A program made the translations under genes and the position numbers. Below the pieces are notes generated by a model. The model did no database searches. It was not told where the DNA came from and was given only the letters and a program-made list of their open reading frames with translations. From Cyprinodon diabolis (Eukaryota > Chordata > Actinopteri > Cyprinodontiformes > Cyprinodontidae): a stretch of DNA of 64,000 nt. The stretch is taken from contig CM060069.1 of the NCBI GenBank assembly GCA_030533445.1, positions 3,576,216 through 3,640,215 on the forward strand, written 5' to 3'. Positions 36,601 through 51,436 of the stretch are shown here, piece after piece; position 1 is the first letter of the stretch, and the number at the start of each line of letters is the position of its first letter.

Positions 36601-39600
36601 TATTGTTCTTACGTTTGGCCTAGCAAGAAGCAGAATGCGACATATCTGGCTAAACCAATATGTATCTGAAAGATCAGATACGTATCGGCTTCAGGACCAC
36701 ATAGCAAAGTACATTGGAAAAAAAAACATTTTCTGTTCAAACTATCACAAAAACATCAGATACAGGTCGTATATGGGCAAAAAAATTGGATTTGGGTCAC
36801 TGTAGGCTGCTGTGTAGCCAGAGTCCGGTTTCTGGACATAATCTAGGACCCTGACATGGACCATGAAACTTTAACCTGGCAGCATTGCAACTGCCTGTCT
36901 TGCTAAACGTTTTGTAGAATGTGGAGTACATATCTTACAGAGTAAATGCGTGCCCATCTCAGTGTACGAAATTTAGGAAAAGAGGATGTGATTTCAGTAG
37001 AAGAAGTGAAAAGACAAGGTAAGAGTAAAAATATAAAGACGTAATATATTCATCTTTTAACTAGAGGACTGCACGGGACAAATTTTCCAGTCCCGCCCGC
37101 TCCCGCAGTGTTCAGTCCCGCTCCCGACCGCTCCCGCAAAGAATTATGATTTTCAGTCCCGCTCCCGCCATCCCGCAATTCCCGCATGATTCCGACGTTT
37201 GCCTACTGCTCAAGGCAATTTGTGTCATTAGTTTGAGGAATTAAACACGCTGTGCTTAGCTGAGGACATTACTGGCCGATTCCTCACCGCATAGTGCATG
37301 ACGCGCGTTAGGTGGCACGAGCTGCAATAATCCAGCACATTGTGATGTATATATATGATAGACACAGACTGATAATTGATGACTTTATTTTACATTTTAT
37401 TTTACGTTTTAAAACACGTTTTTAGTTTGCGGGACTGCCTCTTATCACCGCTCCAGCCCGCACCCGCAATGAGCTTTCAATATTTGTCCCGCGCCGCACT
37501 GCTTTGCGTTGGGTCCCGCGAGTCCCGCTGGACTCCCGCGGGAGTGCAGGGATCTACTCTTAACCTCAGTTAAGAGGTGAAGGCGCACAATTTCACTTGA
37601 TCACCAGCATAGCAAGGGAAACTGCATGAGACAGAGTTTGTTCCTTGCCCACTGACCACCCCATGTTGCACAACCCTCTAGTGTCTGGGCTGATCGATCG
37701 GCTGGGCCCGATGCTTTAATACCATCAGGTGTTTAAGTTTAATACCAAAATCCTGATGCTTTGGCATTTCCCAAAAGGTCTGACAGTGATTTGTAAGTCA
37801 ATGAAGATTATGTCTGTCTGTTGACACGGTAAGCCTCTAGGCATATTGGTGTCAGTCAAAGTCTAGTACAGTGTCGGCCTTGACACTGTAACGCCAACCA
37901 TTTCATGATCAGTGGTGTCAGGGCCAGAGGCCAGTAATCAATCCTTCCTGTGATGGCAAACGGGATTAGAAGCGGGGATGATGGTGGCAGTTTTAAGGCA
38001 GATGGAAAAGACAAAATCTCTCAGGCACAATGAAGAAGCCCTCTGGATGTTTCTCTGGGTAGCCTCCTTCATGAGACACAGCAGCTAAAAACACCAGAGC
38101 CATTTTCCTAGGGACACACAGGGGTCTGCACTTAAAATAGAAGTTCCTGGTCAGGAGAGCAGCATCTCTCAATAATGGACCAACTGTTGTTAATATAGAC
38201 CCCCCTTATCTTCATTTGCCTTAGACTGATGTGAAGCCTGTCTGAAAGATTGTATTGCCTCTTGCAGCCTGGTTCAGGATGTTCTTATCCGTCTTTATTA
38301 CCAGGGAGCAGATGTTAACAAGATAAAAGCTTGAAACTGCAGGTTTATGTTGGTTCCCAGTAGGGCTGTGCAGTTAATTGCTTTTACAATATAATCGCGG
38401 TTTACCAAAATTCTGTTTCCAAATTGCAGATGCCCTAAATTTTATTCACGTTACATTAAGCAAGAGTAAAACAATACATTTTTCCTTTCAGCCCTTTAGG
38501 AGGCAGTAATGAGCTTTGGTTTGTTGCCACACAGAAGGGAAGTGACAGTAGCAGCTAGCGCATTCATAGAGTGTGTTAAGTTTTAACACCTGTTTATCCC
38601 TTTAGTTTGTCGCTTTAGTTTTGTACAAAAAAAATGACTTTATACTACCTTAACGGGCATATATCCCTTTAGTCATGTACAAAAAAGCTATTCAATTACT
38701 TACTTTTGGGGGTTTTGTTTGTTTTATGCTGAACTTTCTTTGTATGTTTTCAAGTTTGGCTGTGAACCCCCTTTATACCAAAACGCTGCCAATACGCCAT
38801 TATACAGTAGCTGGAAATTAGAAACACGTTCAGCGCTCGTCTGGAACACGTCAGATACGTTGATATGTGTTGGAGAGAAGTTCTGGATAAGTTACGCAGA
38901 AGTTATCCACAAGTTCCTCAGAGGTTTAGGATATGTTGGACGCCACGACTGATGACTAACCTACACTTAATGTATGTCAACGATCTGATACTTTACTTGT
39001 AACTTATGGCCCACGTATATCATACGTAGGGGAATTATGTACAAGCTCAAAACTTCTGGACGTACTCGCTGTATGTCGACGTGTGCCAGCGCGCTTCAGC
39101 GTTCTCATAAATTATTCAAAGCCTACACATAACTTATCCAGCGTATGCCAGTATTTTTGCCAGTATTTTTGCTGCTTTTTTCTGATCCATTCCTATGTGG
39201 CTCCAGCTGTATGTTTAGAAACGTTGTCGTGCTGGAAGACCCAGCCACATCCCAGCTTAAATGCTCTTACTGATGTACGGAGGTTTAGGCTTAAAATCTC
39301 ATGATAAATTATCCCATTTATTCTTCCCTTAACATTGATTAGTCGCCCTGTTCCTTTTGAATAAAATCAGTTCCAAACCATGATGTTTCCACCCCAATGT
39401 TTCACTGTACGTTTACTTGGAATGCAACACAACATTCCTTGTCCTCCAAACAAAATGAAACAAAATACCGCCTGTTCATTGGAGACAGAATTCTTATTTT
39501 ACAACATAATTTACTTTTTATTTTTGTTTTTAAAAATGAATATCTGTCCCCAGTTTTTCACTTTGCCACCACTGTCTGCAGCGGGGGTGGGCAGCTGGTT

Positions 39601-42600
39601 GGGCTGGGTAATTAATTGCATTTGCAATATAATTGCAATTTAATAAAACACAATTTTCAAATCGCAGAGGCCTTGATTTTCACACTATTTTTAACGAGAG
39701 TAGGACACTAAATTTCTCCCACCAGCCCTCTAGGTGGTGATTAAAAGCTTCAAGTGAGTTTGTCTCCACACAGAAAGGTTGAAAGATTATTGCTAGCAGC
39801 AGATCTGTCCACGGAAGTAGAGGTAAACTAGGGTGACCATATTTTCATTTGGGAAAACCAGGACACCTAGGAGCGGGGGTGGTGGGTGGGGTGTGATCTC
39901 TGTTCCCATGCATGTTCCATGTCTGTGGCATGCACTCACTTAACATAGACCTACGTAATCCTACAATAACATGATATTTACAGTTGATTTATTAAAAAAT
40001 GCTTTTCAGTAAAAGTCAACAGCAATAACTCCAATAACAAACGATCATTTCATTTAAAATGTATTTATAAAAAATGCTTAACAATTCCTGTAATGAATGA
40101 ATAGAGCAATGAAAGAAATAATGTCTCATCTAAACATCCCTCACTTAACAATAAAAGTTAACAATAAATCTCAACTCCCAATAACAGATGATACTCAGCC
40201 TCAGCAATGAACGAAATAATGTCTGTTTTGTAGGCTATTGGAAAAAATAAATTAACAAATTAGCTAATTAACAAAAAATACCTCTTGTGTAGCAAAAATT
40301 ATTCAAAATGTACCAAAAAACGAACAAACATATCAATAGACTATCTTTACTTTCGGTGTCCAGGTGGCTTTTCAGATTCCTTGCACCTCCATTGGACATA
40401 TGTGCCTGCTTTGCACACTGTGCACAAGGCCTCCCGTTTGTCTCGACCCGGTCTGAAAGCGGGGAAACTCTTTTGTAAATCGTCGGTAAACATACATTTG
40501 CGCTTTTGCATGTTGTTGGCGTACTGACAGCCACGCTATCTATATTCTGATTAAGAACAGGGCTGCCCGCACTGACGTGGCTCAGGGATTACGTCACATG
40601 CAGCGTCGTGCGCAGTGCCCTAGCGCCTGTAAATTTAATGGTCCAATTAAGGTAATTTAAAAAATTAGGACATTTCCTCACTTTCTAAAAAAAAACCCGG
40701 GACGCCCGGGACAGGACGTGAAATACGGATATGTCCCGGGAAATACGGACGTTTGGTCACCCTAGGTAAACACTTTTTCACACAGAGGTTACAGTAAAGT
40801 CCTGTAACAGTGGAGTCTGGGCAAACAAGCTTTAAAAAACAAAAAGCCTGAGCTGAAACATTTCTGCAAAGGAAAATCAAAATAAAATCTAAATTTTTAT
40901 TAAAAAGAATTACATTTTGGCAATATTGTTCCTAGCAGCTGCTGACCTCAAACCTGAACATTTTCAGTCCTGTGCTGATCTGAGAGACTTGTCTGCTGTT
41001 TCCTTTCTGCTGTTTCCTTTCTCTACCTCGTCCAATTCAATCCTGACAGCTGTGACTTTCTGGATATATTTTTGCTCTAAAGTGTCAGTAAACCTTGTTT
41101 TGGTCTGAGAGCCAGCGTTATCCTTACTGATTAGCACCACCCTACTGTTGTGGCGGATTATCGTGTAGAACTCGTCCGGTTGTGAAATTTGTGAAACCTG
41201 CTTGGTTTAAAACCAATTTTAGATCAAAGTGGAGATTAAAGTCATGGTGAAAAGGATGGAGAATACTTATCCTTTAGATGAAGTCCTTACTAAATAGGAA
41301 TCTAGCCAATGTTGCTTTTAGAAAAGCGTTATTTTACTTTAACAATGTTACCATAGAAAAGTTTTATTATTAGTGGTTTGATAAGAAATCAGTTTTCTTT
41401 CTTGATCCCTCTGTGATATTTTGTACAATGAATGACCGCTGAAGACCCGAAGACTCGAAGGCCTCACCCTCAGATGTTCTCATCAGATTCTTCACCATCA
41501 ATTGCTCCTTTGTGTTTATTAGAGAGGTCTAAATGTGACATTAACCCTGCTGCGTCTGAGTACAGAGCCAGACTCTGTTTTAAATGTTGCAACAGTTTTC
41601 ATCACTGGAAATTCTCCTTGGTTCCATTATTACTGTGGTCAAGATCTGTAGCAGCACAGTTATTTTGGACCTCCCATCCAGAGAGCTTTCTCAATTCTAA
41701 ATGTCTGGCGTAGCATTGAGTTCCAGGCTATATAGAGACGCCCAAACAAAAGCCTTGTTAGGACTTAAAACACATGCAAATGGAACTGGAAAAGAGGCCC
41801 ATGGACTTTGGACTTTGGATTACCAGGTTAAAGTTCTCTCTACACTGAGACACGACACGTATGACTCTTTGATAAGAGATCCAACCAACGCCCTACAAAA
41901 AGAAAATAATGGACCACCTCAAACACCTAGAAAAAGACAAGGTATTTAAGCGTTCGTCTTAGAGAAACCAAACAACCTCTCCATAGACGCATGGCTCAAT
42001 ACAGTTAACTCCACCGGACTTGACTCTGCTGTCCACCTACACCTTAAGGACAAAGGACACCTGTTTGAGGACCAGAACGTTCACATTTTGGACAAGAAGA
42101 CAGGTGGTTTGAAGGGGTGTGAAGGAAGCCGTTTATGTTAAGGGAGAAAAACCAACCTTAAACAGAGGGGGTGGATTCAGGTTTGAGCGGAGAGGGATTC
42201 CTTCCCGCCATCATCTCAGTCCTTATCGCCATGCAGGGGATCACAACATCTCGCCTGTTTAGCCAGGCCCACAACGGTCCTCACCACTCCCTTTTTCAGA
42301 CGCATGGGCCAGTAATAGGTTTTGCACGTCAACAACAACCTGAACGACTCCTCATTACTAAGGGGGTGGACCTACTTTTCTGTTTAATTTGTATGTTTTC
42401 TAAGCCATAACAACATTTTGTTTAGGCTGTTCTACTGTATAAGCCTGGAACGCAGCGCTACTCCAGACATTTTCAATTGAAAAAGATTCCTGGATGCGAA
42501 ACATCTTCAAACTTGGAAAACAAAGTCCAGTGGGTTGTTTTTAACTTTTTTGGAATGACTATGACCTGGATGACTGGGAATCTTAACCATTTAATTTTAG

Positions 42601-45600
42601 AGGATTTTTCACACACAGTTCTATAAAGTCAAAGGATTGAAACCGTTACCATTGGAGGATAAAAGCCATCTGTATTGCAGTAGAAACCTCCAGGCTAGTG
42701 GCTGTAACCGTCCCTTCATCGACTGACCTGATTCTTATACCTGTCCAGGTAAAAGGTAGCAGAGCAGAGAGCGACGGCGGGTCACCTGGAGGATCCACAC
42801 TGCAGCTGCAGGCCGGACGCAAGATCAGCACCAGCTTGCATCATTTCCATCGACCAGGTCACAGCACAAGCATACACAAAATAGATGTAGCCATACTTGG
42901 ATTCAGTCTGGTTCAGGTTATTTGGTAAAAGATTTCTAACACCTCACTAATCATTGCAACAAAACTAGAGTAAAACCTCATTAAATCCCCTTATTAAGGA
43001 AAATAACCTGATAAAACATGACATCTACTCCAGGGCTTTGAAGTTGACTGGTTGAGTTTTTCCAGATGCTTTAGGTTAATTCGAACCCAGATATACTCAA
43101 TTTATATCAGTTTATCTATAAAGTGCCAATTTACAGCATATGTCATCTCAAGGCAATTTACAGAGACATTTCAACCAGATCATACCGTCAGACTAGTTTT
43201 AAGTTTTCTATCTAAGGATTGACTCATTGACTCTGCAGAAATTCCTCACAACAAGCATGATTGTAGTGACAGTGGAGAGGAAAAAAATAGGAATAAAACC
43301 TCCAGCAGGACCAGGCTCAGTGTGAGCGGCCATCTGCTGAGGCCGACTGGGGTTCAAGGAGACAGAAGCAGAGATAGAAAAAGTACCTGTTTATGATGAA
43401 AAAAAGCAGAGAGGTCATAATGTTACAAATTTAACAAAAAAAATATTGCAGAAAGGTAAAATAGAGAGAATGAAGCAGAATGATAAAAAAGGGGTCCCTA
43501 TGTCCTCCAGCAGTCTAAGCCTATAGCAGCATAACTATAGAGATAGCTCAGGATAACCTGAGCCACCCTAACTATAAGCTTTATCAAAAAGGAAAGTTTT
43601 AAGCCTAGCCTTAAAAGTAGACAGGGTGTCTGCCTCATGGACTAAAACTGGTAGTTGGTTCCACAGGAGAGGAGCCTGATAACTAAAAGATCTGCCTCCC
43701 ATTCTACTTTTAGAAATTCTAGGAACCACTAGTAAACCTGCAGATTGAGAGCGAAATGCTCTGTTAGGAACATAAGAAACAATCAGATCTCTGATTTATA
43801 TATCAGGCTGATCATCGCCAGATTTAAAAGGAACAATAGCAAGACTGTGGAAAAATGTCAAATCAATTTTTGTTTGACAGCTGTTCCAGATATAAAAAAG
43901 AAAAAAAAACATCTTACAAACTAAAAGTCAACATTTTCATAGTTTTCTAAAACATTTCTACAGAAACCCGCAACAATTGACCTTGTTTATTGTCATCATG
44001 TTTTATTTTGCAATATTTCATTCAAGTTAACTAATTTTCTTTTTTTAGCAGTGTTGGAAAAATTCATTTTAAGGAAATAGGTCCACTTTGACAGTGAATA
44101 GAACATGAAAATGTAAAGTCACAGTCTGCTGCACACATTTCTATCACTCGTTCTGGTTAACTATCCTTGTCCAGACTGGATCCAAACCCAGCCAATGGAA
44201 ATAGGGGTTCATATAAAGTCTAACGAACATAATCTGTCCTCGTTGTACTGCTTTGATTCCAGGCAGGTAATGTTAGAAGAGGATAAAAGTGTTTGAGGTC
44301 GAGGCCTGTATTGCTGCTGGAAGGCGACTCGAACCAGAACCTTTTTAAAACCAATAAAAATGCTAATAAAAAGCATCATACTGTAAAGGTAGTAATAAAT
44401 TTAATCTGGAAACCTGAATCTAGATTTCAGATCATTTATCATGAGCTTGCAATTCCTCTGTCATCCACCAGGGGGTGCTGCAGCAACTTTTAATTTAGTC
44501 TTTTATCAGTAGAGAGATCAGTAGATAGAGTATGTTCTAGGGTCAGAATCAGGCATTTTTCTGATAAAATCTGTCCAATAAGCTGTGATGTCTTTATCTT
44601 ATCTTTCTTTCCCTTTTCCAGATAATGGCTCCAACATCTACAGGAAGCCTCCCATCTATAAACAGGGTGAGCTCTTGTTTCTCTTCGTCTCCTCTCTAAG
44701 AAGCGGTTGTTCCTGTTGTTGTCACTCAGCTGCCTCCCATCGCTCCGCAGACCTTCACAAACACTCGGAGGGAAGCGGGGTCATTCAGTCCGCCAAGTTT
44801 CCTGCCGCCCAGCCTCCAGACCCCAACCAGCCCTCCAAGATTGAGACAGAATACTGGCCCTGCCCGCCGTCACTGGCTGCCATGGGTAACACACACACAC
44901 ACACACACAGTGTGATGGTGAGCAGATTTTACACCAAGGCTGACGTTTTGCAGAGATCGAGTGGAGGAAGAAAAAGCTGCAGGAGGAAGGTGATCTGGAG
45001 GAGGAGACAGAAGAAGAGCAGCCGCAGCAGGAGCTGGAGAAGGTTCGCCATTCTCCCTCTTGTTTCTGCTCTAACCCATTCACTACCAACCCCAGTTTTA
45101 ACCCATTCAACTGGACAAGTGACCAAACATTGAAAAACATTTAGGTTTAAATCTTTGGCATTTTCACTATTATATCGTCATTAAAAATCCACCTGCTTCC
45201 CAGAAGACATCTTCAGTTTTGGCTTTTCTGTCAGTGTGAGGTAGAGGAAGCTGCTGCTCTTAAACAGGGGAGGCTCAATGGTATTAAATACATCCAAACG
45301 TCACATATCTTTTTAAAAAATGCTGAAATAGATCAAACTCGTCACTGCAACGGATGAAAATAGCTGCTGTGATGAGCTTGGAAATAAAAAAAACACACGA
45401 AGAGGTTCAGCAAACTGATTAAATGATCAGTTTTCCAACCCGACTCATGAGGAAAACTTCCTCTGAAGTATGGTGTCTAATCAGCATCGAGCAGCGAGCT
45501 TCCAGACCTGCTCCATAGACCCTCTGAGAGCTTTAGAAAATGACATTTTAGAGCATGTTTAATGCAGTTCAATTACTATATTTAAAAAGTTTGTCAATGC

Positions 45601-48600
45601 ATTTACCAATAATTTTACAAAATTTACTGCCTGGTATTCAATGAGAAATGGGCACTGCTGTGTGGATAAATAAAAATCCTCCCTAAATTCAACCTTAAGC
45701 CTCAAGATTTCTAATTTGAAAAAGAGTGACATGTTGCTGGTGAAGATTCTCAGTCATCCAGGTCATAGTCATTCCAAAACAAAGTTAGAAAACAATCCAC
45801 CGGACTTTGTTTCCCAGGTTTGAAGACGTTTTGCTTCCCATTCAGGAAGCTTTTCAAATCAAATAGTCAGGAATTGTGTTGAGATAAATGCTTTATACAG
45901 TAGCCCAACAAAGCTTTGTTTTTGTTTAGAAAACATAAAACCTACAATTCAGCAGAGGTGTCAAGTAACGAAGTACAAATACTTTGTTACTGTACTTAAG
46001 TACACTTTTTATGTATCTATACTTTACTCCATTACTTATTTTTCCTCCTACGTCTGTCTTCTACTCATTACATTTTCATACAAGTATCTGTACTTTCTAT
46101 TCCTTACATTTTGAAAACAAACGTTACTCGTTACTCTTGGCTTCGGTTTAATGCAGAGGTCAAGGATTAGCGGACCGCACTGCGGTGTTATGCTGAAAAC
46201 TGCATGCCTGCTTAGACATGCATCCCCAGTCGTGGGAGTGCACTTCACTCTGTAGATCTGCGACAATCGACGAGGAAAACGGATTAAAATATGACCAATG
46301 GAGCTACTTGTTGTTATATTAATGATATAAAAACGTTGAAATATTCCTTTCGTGGGAAAAAAATTGTGGTTGCTTGACAGATTAATTTACAAAAGTATGG
46401 TTGTTATGAACAACATTAAATCCAAGGATTTGTCCGAGGTACGGCTGATTAATTTGTTGTACTTTCTTGTTCTTGTTATTGACACACAACAATAAGCAGT
46501 GATAGCCGACATGAGTTTGGAAACTGCAAAGCTTTGCTGAAGCGGAAAATCAAATGCACATCTACACAGAGCAGTGTCACAGACCAGTGTGATGCATTTG
46601 CGAGCGTCAGATAGCTATGGTGCATTCAGGAGTATGGGACATTTCACACTTACAAGGTAAGAGGCATAAACGGAACAGAACTTTACTTTAATTTATTCAG
46701 AAACAGTGTGGACTTTGTTACCATACTGAATGCTCTATAATTGTATTTCCGTTATTGTTTAATTATGCACATCTGCTAGCTTTTTATTCTAAATTCTAAA
46801 TCTATAATATTACAGCAGCAAATTATCAAAGTTTTTCAAAATCCTGTTTAAAAGCTCCAAATGAGGCTTCAGATTGTACAGCGACAATTACGCTGTCATT
46901 GTTTTACAGGGCAGAATTAGCATTTGCTGACCTTTAACTACTGATGGATATACAGGAATACAGTGTTAACTCCTCTGAGATAGCACGGGATGCAATTTTT
47001 GGCAGTTTCTATTTTTTTTTTTTTTTTTTATGTCAAAATTCAATGTATAACATGAATGCATAAACACCTCATTTTATTTCAGTGTTAATTCTGTTTAAAG
47101 TAACAGATCATTAAAAATGTCTACGGACCTTTACTGTTTGATGATTTTCTTTATTCGGACCTGCTGATTTTTAATTGGTTACCCCTGGTTTAATGTTTCT
47201 AAATATTTATTTCCGGTCATGTGCTCCATTTAATGCAGATCATTGGCATCTAGTGAAAACTAGAGTGACTGGATGAGTCATAGAACGCAAACACTCATTG
47301 GTTAGCTAAAGGAAATCCTCAGAAGCAAGCAGGTGTTCTTCAAACTGCTAACGTGAATTGTCTATGCCATGCTACAATGTGGGATTCAGAAAAAGATGTT
47401 GAAATGTCTGAAAGGTCAGACACAGGCGAGAGCGTATCGGGAGATGGAGACCAACAAGACCTCCCTCATCCTTGGCCCTATCTCAGAGAATTTTTAGAAA
47501 TAGTTGAACATTTGAGCTTTCAATTGATATAGTGGCCTCTGGCTGTTTTTTTAAAGGTTAGTTTATACTTTTATACTTTAAGTAGTTTCTGGAGCACAAA
47601 CTTTTTCACTTTTACATGAGTAAAGAGGTCAAGTTGATACTTCAACTTTTACCAGAGTGATTTTAAACTGCAGTATCTATAGTTCTACTTAAGTAACAAA
47701 GGTGTGAACTTTTGACACCACTGCAATTCAGCGATTAAGTTGATCCCTTCCGGCTATCATTCCAACCCCCACTCATTTACAGGGGAACAGAAGACCTCAC
47801 CTATTTAGGTCAACAATTCCCTTTAGCGACCCCCCTTTCAGAGACATAGACAGGTATGGGGTACTGCAGGCTAACAGAAGAAGCCAAACAACCCCCATTC
47901 CGAAGAGATGGACCCATTCGTCCATTACAATTTGCATGTTTTCTAAACAAAAGCAAGGCTTTGTTGGGCTACTGTATAAAACCTCGAAATGAACGCTATT
48001 TCTGACATTTTGAATTGAAAAAGCTTCTTGGATGGAAGAGAAACATCTTCAAACTTGGAAACAAAATCCTGTGGATTGTTTTTTAACTTTGCTTTGGAAA
48101 AAAAAAAGGCTGACGTTTAAGTTGTTTCTTTGGGTCCAAAAGTTCCACCGTGAAAAGCAACGGTATAAATGCACCATTAAGAAGCTAAACATCGACATTC
48201 CTACTTGTTTTGGTCTTACAGATCAAGTCCAATCTGGGCCGTTTGATCCTGAAGGAGGAGAAGGAGAAAGGCGTTCCCATCAAGAGGAAGACCCAATCGC
48301 TGCCCGACAGAACCCACATGCACACCAGTGAGTCCGGTCTCATCACAGGACTCTGTTTCAGCTGAAAGTCTTCTTAGAAACCTCTCTGCTTCCTTTTCCC
48401 CCAGCAGGCTTATCAGCTGCTGCATCCAAGTCCCCTTCACGCTCCGCCCTGACCAGAGTAAGTGTCACCATCTGTCTTCAGGACAATAGATCTCTGCCAA
48501 CATGGCTGCTGCTTTTCTCCTGAATCTAGCCTGTTTGGTTCTTCTTAGATGCAGTCAGCAGAGTTCTCCACAGATGGAGATAAAGAAAAGCCAGGTGAGA

Positions 48601-51436
48601 ATCATCCATCCATCCATCCATCCATCCATCCATCCACCATCATCATCATCCATCCATCCATCCATCCATCCATCCATCCACCATCATCATCATCCATCCA
48701 TCCATCCACCATCATCATCCATCCATCCATCCATCATCATCATCATCCATCCATCCATCCATCCATCATCATCCATCCATCCATCCATCCATCCATCCAT
48801 CCATCCACCATCATCATCATCCATCCATCCATCCATCCACCATCATCATCATCCATCCATCCATCCATCCATCCATCCATACACCATCATCATCATCCAT
48901 CCATCCATCCATCCATCCACCATCATCATCATCCATCCATCCATCCATCATCCATCCATCCATCCATCATCATTATCCATCCATCCATCCATCCATCCTT
49001 CCATTCATCCATCCACCATCATCATTATCCATCCATCCATCCATCCATCCTTCCATTCATCCATCCACCATCATCATCATCCATCCATCCATCATCCATC
49101 CATCCATCATCCATCCATCCATCCATCATCCATCCATCATCCATCCATCCATCCATCCATCCATCCATCATCCATCCATCCATCCATCCATCCATCATCC
49201 ATCCACCATCCATCCATCCATCCATCCATCCATCCATCCATCCATCCATCCATCATCCATCCATCCATCCATCCATCCATCATCCATCCATCCATCCATC
49301 CATCCATCATCCATCCATCCATCCATCCGTCATCCATCCATCCATCATCCATCCACCATCCATCCATCCATCATCCATCCATCCATCCATCCATCATCCA
49401 TCCATCCATCCATCCATCCATCCATCCATCCATCCATCCATCATCCATCCATCCATCCATCCATCATCCATCCATCCATCCATCATCCATCCATCCACCC
49501 ATCCATCATCTATCCATCCACCATCATCATCATCCATCCATCCATCCATCATCATCATCCATCCATCATCCATCCATCCATCATCCATCTGTCATCATCC
49601 ATCCATCCATCCATCATCCATCCACCCATCCATCCATCCATCCATCCATCCATCCATCCATCATCCATCCATCCATCCATCATCCATCCATCCATCCATC
49701 CATCCATCCATCCATCCATCATCCATCCATCCATCCATCCATCCATCCGTCATCCATCCATCCATCCATCCATCCATCATCCATCCATCCATCCATCCAT
49801 CATCCATCCATCCATCCATCCATCCATCCATCCATCCATCCATCATCCATCCATCATCCATCCATCCATCCATCCGTCATCCATCCATCCACCATCCATC
49901 CATCCATCCATCCATCCATCCATCCATCATCCATCCATCCATCCATCCATCATCCATCCATCATCCATCCATCCATCCATCCATCCATCCATCATCCATC
50001 CATCCATCCATCCATCATCTATCCATCCACCATCATCATCATCCATCCATCCATCCATCCATCATCCATCCATCCATCCATCCATCCATCCATCATCTAT
50101 CCATCCACCATCATCATCATCCATCCATCCATCCATCATCATCATCCATCCATCATCCATCCATCCATCATCCATCTGTCATCATCCATCCATCCATCCA
50201 TCATCCATCCACCCATCCATCCATCCATCCATCCATCATCCATCCATCCATCCATCATCCATCCATCCATCCATCTATCCATCCATCATCCATGGAGGCA
50301 TTGCCTCACCATGCACATCTGATTTCCCATTGGTCCTCAGTGAACTCGGGGGGATTGAGTGTAGCCCAGACAAATGAAAAATTAGAGGGAACATTGATCG
50401 AGAGAAGTACTACTTAACCTATTTTACTCAGGTACAATTAAAAAAGCAGAGTGTTGTAAGAACACTGCTAAACATACATTTTGTTCAATGTTACACAATT
50501 AAATGTAACTATGTATTAACCGCCTCCTTTTTTTAGCTCCATTTATCTCACTATCTCATCCATCCCTATGAAATAGGAGATGTGCCTCACAGACAAAAAT
50601 GATCCAAAGGCTGATCTTAATTCATTGTTCATTCCAATAGCAAATCTGTCATAGTGAAATATTGTAGTGTAAGTATTAAAAAAGATTTTTTTAGAAAGGG
50701 GCGGAGCTTTCCACCAACCAACACCTGGTGGGGAGCTGGATACGCTGGAAGAGGAGGAGGCCACACAGACTTGGCAGGGCAGAGGGTCTGATCTAGTTGA
50801 GATCTCAGTCAGGGATGCGTTTGAACTCTCACCAGGAGAGCTTCTCCCAGACTCTGGGGGAGGCTGGAGAGATTGAGTCTGAGTGGGCCATTCTTTTTTG
50901 ATGCAGCCGCCTTTAGCTGTCCCCGTAAAGTCTTTGGTGCCTGTTGTGGTGGCAATCTGTGAACTCAGTGGTGCAGTAAGGGATGCTGTCAAGCTGAAGA
51001 AGGAGTCTTTTTGAGCCTGGTTGGCTCTGGGACTCCTGAGGCAGCAGGCGGGTAATGTGAGGCCAAGCGTACCGCTGCATAGGCAGTTGCTGGGGCAAAA
51101 ACTCAGGCCTGGCAGGAGTTTAGAGTGGCCATGGAGAAAGACTATTGGCTGGCCTCGAAGTAATTCTGGCTAACTGTCCAGCATATCCGGACGGGAAGCA
51201 AAGCTGTTCTAAGATTTTTTCAGTGGGAGCGAAGAGTTGCTGACCTTGAAAGAGGACATCATAGTGGAAGGAACTTTGTGGATCTCCTCAATCCGGCTGA
51301 CATGCCTTCCATCGTGGAAAAAGAGACGGGGTGGTTGGGATGGATTAATCTCACAGGCCCCGGGTGGGTGGAAGAGATCTGCCCTGAGTACCTTAGAACT
51401 CTGGATGTTTTTTGGGCTGTCCTCTGTAATGTCAGT

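Larger units (their letters stand above)
45736..48105. mobile_element. Penelope-like fragment interrupted by a hAT element
   Basis: The left part (45736-45952) begins with the reversed family end CAGTCATCCAGGTCATAGTC. The right part (47724-48105) carries the same ends forward, including GAATTGAAAAAGCTTCTTGG and ACTGTATAAAACC. Together they match the layout at 41.7-42.6 kb. The coding part is too decayed to read. Confidence 0.7.

Noticed and set aside
44585..45133. 182-codon unspliced frame
   Set aside because: It overlaps three dmtn exons; their conserved frame is obtained only after splicing, and this frame runs through introns.
48502..50417. Frames of about 600 codons rich in His-Pro-Ser-Ile
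   Set aside because: Pure translation of an ATCC tetranucleotide repeat; the real coding sequence there is the dmtn exon 48549-48594.
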